Source: Prostheceraeus crozeri (taxonomy: Eukaryota > Platyhelminthes > Polycladida > Euryleptidae). From it: a DNA stretch of 64,000 bases. The position numbers and the translations under genes are program-made. Shown here piece after piece: positions 50,960-60,749 of this stretch. The stretch is taken from NCBI GenBank assembly GCA_907163375.1, contig CAJQUW010015418.1, positions 33,501 through 97,500 on the forward strand, in the 5' to 3' direction. Each line of letters opens with the position of its first letter. The first letter of the stretch is position 1. A model generated the notes under the pieces. The model did no database searches. It was not told where the DNA came from and worked only from the letters and a program-made list of their open reading frames with translations.

Positions 50960-52189
50960 CTAGAAGAGGAACGTCGACCTGAAGTACTGGTGGTAGGTGG
51001 ACAAAGAGCCACGGACCACCTGTAAGACAACATCATCAACATCCCGACAACTCAACCCCAACTCCTTCAACAACACACCAACAGACTTCTCAACAAGCCC
51101 ACGAGACCCAAACACCAGAGGACGATGCTCAACACTCATGACGTTCAGTCCGAATGTCGACAAGTACGAGCGGATCGAATTGTTGATGTCGTCCGTATCG
51201 TACTTGGCGACCTTCGCCCTGACCGTCTCCACCAAAAACTCATCAGATGCAACTGCAACATCACTCACAATCACTCTGCCCTCCTTAACCAACAACAAGT
51301 CTGGCTTCACAAACGTGCCCGCCCGTTGAAGAACTGCCTCCTTAAAAACTCGGAACCCCCCGACCCTCTTCCTCACAACATCCACCACAGCGTCATGCCG
51401 CTTCACCTGCGGTCCATGCGTCAGTGAGCAACCCTGAATGATGTGATTAACAGACTCAGGGCGCGCACACGGGCCGCGACAGAAGGGGGTTGACGCGGGA
51501 TCAACAGGGCGCCCCCTTGTGGACCTGACTCCAGAGGGAAGACAGCCGCCACGCAACTTTAGGGCATTAACAAAAATGCCTGGGTACATTCCCCGCGGCA
51601 CGTACCGGAGCCACCTAGAGGATTCGGGTGTAATACCCCTTAAAGCTTTTCCGTCTACCGTGCCGTAGAGGGCAGCGGCCCAGGCTGACTTGGCTTGCAA
51701 CGTTGAGGTCACAGCAGAATCACCAATCCGTACATCAGACCGTAAAATTCTATCACAATTAAGCTGCTCAACACCAATCGCACTCAACATCAGGCTAGAA
51801 CCAGCAGCCAAGAACCTATCAACACTCGAGGAGGAAGAAACCGAAGGAAGGGGAGAGGATTCTCGGTTTCCCACGGTAGGAGTCCTGGCAGCATTCTCAA
51901 CAACACTAGCGGAGCAGACAAGAGAAGAAGAGTCAACGATGGGGGCAAGCGAATCCCTGTCAATGACAAAGGATAGGGATGGCCTACCTGCCGAAGAAAC
52001 AGTAGGAAGAGATGTGGGACAAAGAGTTGATATTGGTTGGGTGTCCTCCCCATCAAGAATGGAAGAAAAAGAATCTACAGCATCAGGAAGAAGTTGAGTT
52101 GGAGAAGGAGCAACTACAGCCTCAGAAACATTATGATATGAGGGTAGGCTCGAAGAAGTCTGCTCCTCATTCATACGACACTGCAACAA
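50960..52189 (-). CDS. R2-like C-terminal protein: linker, CCHC knuckle and REL endonuclease, no RT
   Basis: An uninterrupted 409-codon frame; the open frame extends further upstream, so the true start is probably the N-terminal half at 52.8 kb. Residues 1-125 are a Ser/Pro-rich linker. Residues about 165-230 (SAWAAALYGTVDGKALRG, RSTRGRPVD) match the region that follows the RT thumb in R2 proteins. The CCHC knuckle is C237-x3-C-x7-H-x4-C254. The restriction-like endonuclease has KPD (295-297), the second Asp in VSDVAV (D310) and Lys in RAKVAKY (about 326-329), so the PD...D...K active site is intact. In R2 proteins this domain nicks 28S DNA to prime reverse transcription. Here the RT that should lie between about residues 128 and 160 is absent, yet the frame is preserved. 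It could be a non-autonomous derivative or a retained endonuclease. Confidence 0.85.
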   Translation of the reverse strand: MLQCRMNEEQTSSSLPSYHNVSEAVVAPSPTQLLPDAVDSFSSILDGEDTQPISTLCPTSLPTVSSAGRPSLSFVIDRDSLAPIVDSSSLVCSASVVENAARTPTVGNRESSPLPSVSSSSSVDRFLAAGSSLMLSAIGVEQLNCDRILRSDVRIGDSAVTSTLQAKSAWAAALYGTVDGKALRGITPESSRWLRYVPRGMYPGIFVNALKLRGGCLPSGVRSTRGRPVDPASTPFCRGPCARPESVNHIIQGCSLTHGPQVKRHDAVVDVVRKRVGGFRVFKEAVLQRAGTFVKPDLLLVKEGRVIVSDVAVASDEFLVETVRAKVAKYDTDDINNSIRSYLSTFGLNVMSVEHRPLVFGSRGLVEKSVGVLLKELGLSCRDVDDVVLQVVRGSLSTYHQYFRSTFLF

Positions 52190-52800
52190 ATCATCAGACG
52201 GGAGGGGTGCAACATTCTCAACACACAGGGGGGAACCTCAGGGACAGGCCACCCTCTCTTGCGCACTTGGGTTATGCGCCCAGAGACCCCAGTGACGGTC
52301 CTCCCAAACTCTTTCGACAAGATAGAGAAAACCTCAGGTTTCCTCAAATGACTGAGCTCATGAAAGCGCCTCCAAAGTCTCTCATCCTCAACAGCAGACC
52401 AAGCGGTACGGGCCCGCTTCACTCACACCAGCATACTTCTCAATCCAAACAGCACACTTGCCAACATCAGTTTCTGGAGGAGATTTCCTGACCTCAGTCG
52501 CTCTCTGGAGAAGGGAGGACCTCGACCGCCCCAGAACTTCAACAAGGCGCTCACCACGCACAACAGCGGGACAATCATTCCAAACATTCAGGAGGGTCCA
52601 TAAAATAACATCGTCATCTGATGTCCAGCGCCTCGCAGTAGCAGCAGCAGCCTTGGCCACCCCCTGAGCCTGGAAGGGTCGGAAATGAGCTCGACGCTGA
52701 TGCTGCCTACAACCCGCAAGGGTCCGGAACACCCTCTCACAAACAGAACACTCAACACCACCCTTAACAACTCTAGTGCTCAACATACCAAGAAAAGAAC
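52171..52800 (-). CDS. R2-like N-terminal DNA-binding region: C2H2 finger and two Myb-like domains (two frame changes)
   Basis: The first part, from about 52.8 kb, has a C2H2 finger CSVCERVFRTLAGCRQHQRRAH (C-x2-C-x12-H-x4-H) and a Myb-like domain (RRWTSDDDVILWTLLNVW). In the next frame a second Myb-like domain follows (ARTAWSAVEDERLWRRFHEL, then RTVTGVSGRITQVRKRG). The frame changes near 52.40-52.44 kb, and changes back near 52.21-52.23 kb at a run of six C, into the REL frame. Both indels sit at or near short homopolymers, so sequencing error is possible. One finger plus Myb at the N-terminus is the R2-type target-recognition module. The first ATG in frame gives MLSTRVVKGG; a longer frame starts at GTG. 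Confidence 0.8.
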
Positions 52801-54522
52801 CACACACACCAGAAAAGAGAAAACCTCACACAAGAACAGCAATCGACACCGGAACACAAGGGGTCAACCTCTGGGAGCGGCTGTGGCGAGCAGAGTAGAG
52901 ACTCCGCAAACACACAAGGGGTTTACAAGAAACCAGACGACAGCCTACCCACGCCGAAGCACAGGAGAGTGTAAGTTTACCACGAAGGTAAACTCACACT
53001 CAGGAGGAGACCCCGGAAAAAAAACATGAAGCAAACAATCACACCGCAACCACAAACCTCACCAGCCCTCCAACAAAAAGGAGACAACCAAAACACCAGC
53101 CAAGCAGTCAGACAGCAACCTCTCAGCCCAAACACCAATTACACGAAACCACACAGACGGCTAAAACAAAAAGGTGGCACCTGGGCAACCTCCCACCACC
53201 AGGCTCCGTGCCGACGAACCAAACACAAAGGAGCGACACACAACGTGAGCCTCGGACAAAACCAAAACACAAACGGAACAAGTAAAAAAAAGAAATCTAC
53301 AATGCAAAGTAACAACAACAGAAACTAAAACGGGGGGCAACTTAAAACGGCCCAACACTAAATGTCAACAACGGGAGTCAGCAACGGTTGCCGTAGAAGG
53401 GCTGACTCCCAACAAACTGAGCCGTAAAACAAAGACAAAAGAAAAGTAAATTAATAAATAAATGAAAGTCACAGGGCTAGAGAAACTGACACGGAACTGA
53501 TACAAACAGTTGGAAAATACAAGAACCAACGAAAAGAAAAAAGGGACTCTCAGCGTAAGGCAAGAGGGCGGTGCAATATGCGAACACCTAAGAGAAAAAA
53601 AGAACAAACTCGACAACAAACAAACCGCACGCAACACAAAACCAGAGAAACCAAACCCAAAGGAAGAAGGGATTCTCAACCACGACCGAAACCGTGAGAA
53701 TCACTTAAAACAAACGGGATAACAAGAAGAAAACAGCTACAAGGAACCCCGGAAATACAAAACACTAAAAAAAAGAACTGGAAACAAAAAAATATTTCCA
53801 CCCTCAAAAATTAAAACGGCTCAAAAAAAATTAAACAAGGGAAAATTTAATTAAAAAATACACAGAAAAATCAAAAAATGGTCAGAGAACACACCCACAA
53901 AAAAATCCCGAAGAAAAACTACCAATAACACAAACAAAAGCAAAAAACAGATTTGTGAACAAATTGCCTGCTCACAAAAAAAATTAAGAATGTAGAGCCC
54001 GGCCCAGCACCGGGTAAAAACAAAGTCCTTAGTGCCTGAGGGTGCCTTTTCTCTTAAAAAGAGTCAGGGATACCCAAAGAAAGACCTAAGGACTACTGGG
54101 AGAAGAAAAGAGAGAGCAATGTCACCTGGAGGTATGGTGCGACACGATGACCTTGAGGAAACAAGGAACCACCGAAGGAGGGTGCAACCAGCCAAAAGAG
54201 AGGTGCAGGAGCAGAGAAGAACCGGAAATCCGTTTCCAGTTGGCCGGAGATGTCCACCAGAGGCACCAGGACGACACCACAGCAGCACGAGGCCCAGGAT
54301 CTAACACTGGATTTTGGTGGGTCCTAGCGCCGGAACCAGAGAACGGACGGAGAAGCGGCTGGTCACAAGAGAATCAGCAGGCCCAGAAGAACGCGTAGAG
54401 TCAAAAAAACCAGGTCCAAAACTCCAAAAAAAACACCCAAAAACAGCAAAACCTCAAATGAAAATGGAAAATGTCAGGAGCTCGCACAAAACACGACCGA
54501 ACTCTCTCACGATACTTAAGAG
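52801..54522 (-). other. Leader (5' UTR) of the RT-less R2-like element
   Basis: 1.7 kb with no recognisable coding motif. The plus strand is rich in A, C and G and very poor in T, so the sense strand is A-poor and T/G/C-rich. It begins right after 28S copy B with CTCTTAAG, which resembles the 28S sequence just upstream of the insertion point (CTCTCTTAAGG). R2-clade leaders often carry an HDV-like self-cleaving ribozyme at the 5' end. I could not demonstrate one here by eye. Confidence 0.55.
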
Positions 54523-54556
54523 AGCTCAGCAGGGTCTTCTTTCCCCGCTGATTCTG

Positions 54557-54606
<50 letters not shown>

Positions 54607-54608
54607 TA

Positions 54609-54665
<57 letters not shown>
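54523..54665 (-). pseudogene. 28S rRNA gene fragment, copy B (5' flank of RT-less element)
   Basis: 143 bp of 28S sequence, sense on the minus strand, from TAGCCAAATGCC to CTGAGCT. It differs from copy A at two positions. Both copies share the change to GATTCCTACTGTCCC where most 28S genes read GATTCCCACTGTCCC, so they come from the same source. On its upstream side it joins the 3' end of another REL element, not further 28S. Confidence 0.95.
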
Positions 54666-55220
54666 TATAAGTATATTTAACGCCCATAGGCGCACAACAA
54701 TGCATCATATTACAAAAATGAAAACATAATACAAAGATTTGAGAATAACATGATACATTGGCATGGCAGGAAAAGTTCTTTGCCGACATGACTAAAAGAT
54801 AGAGGAGGAACATTAAAGACCAATCTCGGTACAACAAAATAAACGAATAAAGACGACAGGTTAAGTGTAACATAAAATAAAAACATAAAGCAAAGTTTAA
54901 ATAGAAGAAACAGGCTTCAAAAGCAGGTTAAGTCGAGCGGAAGAAGATTTCAGAAGATCTCGCCGACCCAACCAATGAAGCCACACAGCAATCAAACATA
55001 ACAACACTTGAAATACCCAAACGCTTAACAAATTCTAGCATTTCAGGCGATTAAATACCCCTAAAAAAATTATGAAAGGGCAATGAATAACTTCTCGGAT
55101 GCTACCCAACCTTTGCCTGGAAAAGGAGAGAATTTCATGATCAAAGGCAGCATATTTAGAAATCTTTTCACGACAAGCAGCGGACGCATTAGTATCGCCA
55201 CACACCTGTATGTCACATAC
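54666..55220 (-). mobile_element. 3' end of a second 28S-inserted REL element
   Basis: A minus-strand frame from the repeat boundary at 55,220 to a stop at 55,035-55,037 reads VCDIQVCGDTNASAACREKI, then SKYAAFDHEILSF. This fits the segment after the second catalytic Asp of REL endonucleases and aligns by eye with VSDVAV...RAKVAKY of the neighbouring element, but with quite different sequence. About 370 bp of non-coding sequence follow and end precisely at 28S copy B, at the same base where the RT-less element ends. The 5' part is lost at the border with the 1.4-kb tandem repeat. Confidence 0.6.
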
Positions 55221-58200
55221 GAATACACAGTTCTACAGTTATGCACATAAAGGGAATTTTTAAGATAGTCAACATAATCGTCTCAGACATTTTATACAAC
55301 TCGATCAAAACTTATGATTTTTCATCATTTTTCACGAAATTTACAAGAGTTTGGAAGAGACGACAAGTTAGAAGTCTAGGTTTCTAAAAATCTTAACCCA
55401 AATATGGAAAGTCGTTAATTTAGAAAGGTATAAAGGAAGTCTATGGTATGATATCATATTTTACATAAACAATGCTTTGACACAGATATGTTATTTTGTC
55501 TCTCATTGAACCAATGCTTAACACTAGATATTTCTACTACCCTACCCGCCAGAAGTTTGGCCTTCGGCCAACTGTCATACAATGATTCTTGTTATCGACA
55601 GGGTCAAGAAAAAAAGTTTCGATCAGTCTACAGGTCGCAGTTTTGACCAAGGGTGATTGAAATTTTGACCACGTATAGATTCTAGGGAGGAATCGTGAGT
55701 AAAGGTTTGTCAAGGCATGAATGTCAACAGTTTAGCCGCAATCTCGCCTTGAAAATTTGTCTCATATACCTTTCGGAGCGTTTGTAGACGACATTGTTTA
55801 CGTCATCATCATGGGACACACGTCAATTGAAAATTCAGCAAATTTAACATCTTTTCATATTACGGTTTTCTCAAATTCAACTCCAACTCTGAGTAACAAT
55901 CTATTGAAAAAAAACAGTGACTTTTCCTTTGGACGGGCCTACAGACAAGAGTTTTGAGAAAATTTTAATTCTTAAACTTGGAATACAAAGCTTTAGTGAA
56001 TGTCTCGACCTCATGAGAAGGGCTAACACTTCATCTCAATTCCAATTCGAGCAGAGGCGAAGAAAGATTTTTGAGGGTCAAAATCGAGCCAAATTGTGCA
56101 CACTTATCCACGCTTAGGAATGAAGATGGGGGTCTGACATTTTCTCACAGTCAATTTAAGGACAAAATAAAAAAAACTGTCGATCCGTTCATATAAATTT
56201 CAACGTGGGATTTTGCTATAGCTCTTCAAAGATAAAAAATCGATTTTGGCCATTTTTCAACTGTCATCAACAGAGTTTGCAGTCTACGACATTGAAACTG
56301 ACATATATTAGAATTGAGGGGATCATACAAAAGTGTGTACTTGAATTTCAGTAATTCGTTCACTAACAAGCGTGTGAGAATTTTTCAAAAATGACATAAA
56401 ATTGTCTTATAATATTTTAATGACATAAAAGCAACCATGAAATACTAATTCAACATTCTTATATACATAGCTTTATTCGTTTTTTACAACTAAATGTTAT
56501 TGGATAGGTTTCATACCAATAGTCTCATCACAACCGCCCAATAAATCGTATTCATATCACAATAATGAGACGGTAATTACAGTCATTTCAATAATGGTAG
56601 AGGAAATTCAGCACATCTATCTTAATGAGAATACACAGTTCTACAGTTATGCACATAAAGGGAATTTTTAGGATAGTCAACATAATCGTCTCAGACATTT
56701 TATACAACTCGATCAAAACTTATGATTTTTCATCATTTTTCACGAAATTTACAAGAGTTTGGAAGAGACGACAAGTTAGAAGTCTAGGTTTCTAAAAATC
56801 TTAACCCAAATATGGAAAGTCGTTAATTTAGAAAGGTATAAAGGAAGTCTATGGTATGATATCATATTTTACATAAACAATGCTTTGACACAGATATGTT
56901 ATTTTGCCTCTCATTGAACCAATGCTTAACACTAGATATTTCTACTACCCTACCCGCCAGAAGTTTGGCCTTCGGCCAACTGTCATACAATGATTCTTGT
57001 TATCGACAGGGTCAAGAAAAAAAGTTTCGATCAGTCTACAGGTCGCAGTTTTGACCAAGGGTGATTGAAATTTTGACCACGTATAGATTCTAGGGAGGAA
57101 TCGTGAGTAAAGGTTTGTCAAGGCATGAATGTCAACAGTTTAGCCGCAATCTCGCCTTGAAAATTTGTCTCATATACCTTTCGGAGCGTTTGTAGACGAC
57201 ATTGTTTACGTCATCATCATGGGACACACGTCAATTGAAAATTCAGCAAATTTAACATCTTTTCATATTACGGTTTTCTCAAATTCAACTCCAACTCTGA
57301 GTAACAATCTATTGAAAAAAAACAGTGACTTTTCCTTTGGACGGGCCTACAGACAAGAGTTTTGAGAAAATTTTAATTCTTAAACTTGGAATACAAAGCT
57401 TTAGTGAATGTCTCGACCTCATGAGAAGGGCTAACACTTCATCTCAATTCCAATTCGAGCAGAGGCGAAGAAAGATTTTTGAGGGTCAAAATCGAGCCAA
57501 ATTGTGCACACTTATCCACGCTTAGGAATGAAGATGGGGGTCTGACATTTTCTCACAGTCAATTTAAGGACAAAATAAAAAAAACTGTCGATCCGTTCAT
57601 ATAAATTTCAACGTGGGATTTTTGCTATAGCTCTTCAAAGATAAAAAATCGATTTTGGCCATTTTTCAACTGTCATCAACAGAGTTTGCAGTCTACGACA
57701 TTGAAACTGACATATATTAGAATTGAGGGGATCATACAAAAGTGTGTACTTGAATTTCAGTAATTCGTTCACTAACAAGCGTGTGAGAATTTTTCAAAAA
57801 TGACATAAAATTGTCTTATAATATTTTAATGACATAAAAGCAACCATGAAATACTAATTCAACATTCTTATATACATAGCTTTATTCGTTTTTTACAACT
57901 AAATGTTATTGGATAGGTTTCATACCAATAGTCTCATCACAACCGCCCAATAAATCGTATTCATATCACAATAATGAGACGGTAATTACAGTCATTTCAA
58001 TAATGGTAGAGGAAATTCAGCACATCTATCTTAATGAGAATACACAGTTCTACAGTTATGCACATAAAGGGAATTTTTAGGATAGTCAACATAATCGTCT
58101 CAGACATTTTATACAACTCGATCAAAACTTATGATTTTTCATCATTTTTCACGAAATTTACAAGAGTTTGGAAGAGACGACAAGTTAGAAGTCTAGGTTT

Positions 58201-60725
58201 CTAAAAATCTTAACCCAAATATGGAAAGTCGTTAATTTAGAAAGGTATAAAGGAAGTCTATGGTATGATATCATATTTTACATAAACAATGCTTTGACAC
58301 AGATATGTTATTTTGCCTCTCATTGAACCAATGCTTAACACTAGATATTTCTACTACCCTACCCGCCAGAAGTTTGGCCTTCGGCCAACTGTCATACAAT
58401 GATTCTTGTTATCGACAGGGTCAAGAAAAAAAGTTTCGATCAGTCTACAGGTCGCAGTTTTGACCAAGGGTGATTGAAATTTTGACCACGTATAGATTCT
58501 AGGGAGGAATCGTGAGTAAAGGTTTGTCAAGGCATGAATGTCAACAGTTTAGCCGCAATCTCGCCTTGAAAATTTGTCTCATATACCTTTCGGAGCGTTT
58601 GTAGACGACATTGTTTACGTCATCATCATGGGACACACGTCAATTGAAAATTCAGCAAATTTAACATCTTTTCATATTACGGTTTTCTCAAATTCAACTC
58701 CAACTCTGAGTAACAATCTATTGAAAAAAAAACAGTGACTTTTCCTTTGGACGGGCCTACAGACAAGAGTTTTGAGAAAATTTTAATTCTTAAACTTGGA
58801 ATACAAAGCTTTAGTGAATGTCTCGACCTCATGAGAAGGGCTAACACTTCATCTCAATTCCAATTCGAGCAGAGGCGAAGAAAGATTTTTGAGGGTCAAA
58901 ATCGAGCCAAATTGTGCACACTTATCCACGCTTAGGAATGAAGATGGGGGTCTGACATTTTCTCACAGTCAATTTAAGGACAAAATAAAAAAAACTGTCG
59001 ATCCGTTCATATAAATTTCAACGTGGGATTTTTGCTATAGCTCTTCAAAGATAAAAAATCGATTTTGGCCATTTTTCAACTGTCATCAACAGAGTTTGCA
59101 GTCTACGACATTGAAACTGACATATATTAGAATTGAGGGGATCATACAAAAGTGTGTACTTGAATTTCAGTAATTCGTTCACTAACAAGCGTGTGAGAAT
59201 TTTTCAAAAATGACATAAAATTGTCTTATAATATTTTAATGACATAAAAGCAACCATGAAATACTAATTCAACATTCTTATATACATAGCTTTATTCGTT
59301 TTTTACAACTAAATGTTATTGGATAGGTTTCATACCAATAGTCTCATCACAACCGCCCAATAAATCGTATTCATATCACAATAATGAGACGGTAATTACA
59401 GTCATTTCAATAATGGTAGAGGAAATTCAGCACATCTATCTTAATGAGAATACACAGTTCTACAGTTATGCACATAAAGGGAATTTTTAGGATAGTCAAC
59501 ATAATCGTCTCAGACATTTTATACAACTCGATCAAAACTTATGATTTTTCATCATTTTTCACGAAATTTACAAGAGTTTGGAAGAGACGACAAGTTAGAA
59601 GTCTAGGTTTCTAAAAATCTTAACCCAAATATGGAAAGTCGTTAATTTAGAAAGGTATAAAGGAAGTCTATGGTATGATATCATATTTTACATAAACAAT
59701 GCTTTGACACAGATATGTTATTTTGCCTCTCATTGAACCAATGCTTAACACTAGATATTTCTACTACCCTACCCGCCAGAAGTTTGGCCTTCGGCCAACT
59801 GTCATACAATGATTCTTGTTATCGACAGGGTCAAGAAAAAAAGTTTCGATCAGTCTACAGGTCGCAGTTTTGACCAAGGGTGATTGAAATTTTGACCACG
59901 TATAGATTCTAGGGAGGAATCGTGAGTAAAGGTTTGTCAAGGCATGAATGTCAACAGTTTAGCCGCAATCTCGCCTTGAAAATTTGTCTCATATACCTTT
60001 CGGAGCGTTTGTAGACGACATTGTTTACGTCATCATCATGGGACACACGTCAATTGAAAATTCAGCAAATTTAACATCTTTTCATATTACGGTTTTCTCA
60101 AATTCAACTCCAACTCTGAGTAACAATCTATTGAAAAAAACAGTGACTTTTCCTTTGGACGGGCCTACAGACAAGAGTTTTGAGAAAATTTTAATTCTTA
60201 AACTTGGAATACAAAGCTTTAGTGAATGTCTCGACCTCATGAGAAGGGCTAACACTTCATCTCAATTCCAATTCGAGCAGAGGCGAAGAAAGATTTTTGA
60301 GGGTCAAAATCGAGCCAAATTGTGCACACTTATCCACGCTTAGGAATGAAGATGGGGGTCTGACATTTTCTCACAGTCAATTTAAGGACAAAATAAAAAA
60401 AACTGTCGATCCGTTCATATAAATTTCAACGTGGGATTTTTGCTATAGCTCTTCAAAGATAAAAAATCGATTTTGGCCATTTTCAACTGTCATCAACAGA
60501 GTTTGCAGTCTACGACATTGAAACTGACATATATTAGAATTGAGGGGATCATACAAAAGTGTGTACTTGAATTTCAGTAATTCGTTCACTAACAAGCGTG
60601 TGAGAATTTTTCAAAAATGACATAAAATTGTCTTATAATATTTTAATGACATAAAAGCAACCATTAAATACTAATTCAACATTCTTATATACATAGCTTT
60701 ATTCGTTTTTTACAACTAAATGTTA
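55221..60725. repeat. 1.41-kb tandem repeat, four copies
   Basis: Copies begin near 55,221, 56,629, 58,038 and 59,447, with a period of 1,408-1,410 bp. Only scattered single-base and homopolymer-length differences separate them (well over 99% identical by eye), so amplification or conversion is recent. The fourth copy lacks its last 130-180 bp, where a LINE tail begins. Each copy has a hairpin TTGGCCTTCGGCCAA. Small frames of 66 codons occur in the first three copies and fuse to 119 codons in the fourth, only because an A-run is 8, 8, 9 and 7 long. They start at TTG, resemble nothing known and are probably not genes. Confidence 0.97.
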
Positions 60726-60749
60726 TAATAATAATAATAATAATAAACG
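60725..60749. repeat. (TAA)n microsatellite, LINE tail
   Basis: About eight TAA units at the exact junction between the fourth tandem copy and the minus-strand LINE. It is best read as the (TTA)n 3' tail of that LINE. Confidence 0.85.

Larger units (their letters stand above)
50870..54522 (-). mobile_element. RT-less R2-like element flanked by 143-bp 28S repeats
   Basis: 3,653 bp between two direct 28S repeats in the same orientation. In minus-strand order it has a long T-rich leader (54,522 to about 52,800), a zinc-finger/Myb region (about 52.8-52.17 kb), a Ser-rich linker, then directly a CCHC knuckle and REL endonuclease (stop at 50,960), and a 3' UTR of about 90 bp. No RT motifs are present in any frame, although R2-clade proteins normally carry about 450-500 RT residues between these parts. 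The plus strand of the whole element is visibly T-poor. The flanking repeats are what a very long target-site duplication would leave, as in R9 elements. The 3' end joins 28S at TAGCCAAATG. Confidence 0.85.

Noticed and set aside
53026-53722. Plus-strand frames rich in Thr, Asn, Lys and Gln opposite the RT-less element leader
   Set aside because: They result from the T-poor plus strand, which has few stops, and lie antisense to the element.
54032-54589. Plus-strand frames at the 5' end of the RT-less element
   Set aside because: Same composition effect; low complexity, no recognised domain.
50719-54665. Functional 28S rRNA gene
   Set aside because: Only about 143-151 bp are present in each copy, with no adjoining 28S or ITS sequence.
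55757-60343. 66- and 119-codon frames in the 1.41-kb repeats as genes
   Set aside because: They begin at TTG, depend on A-run length, and resemble no protein family.
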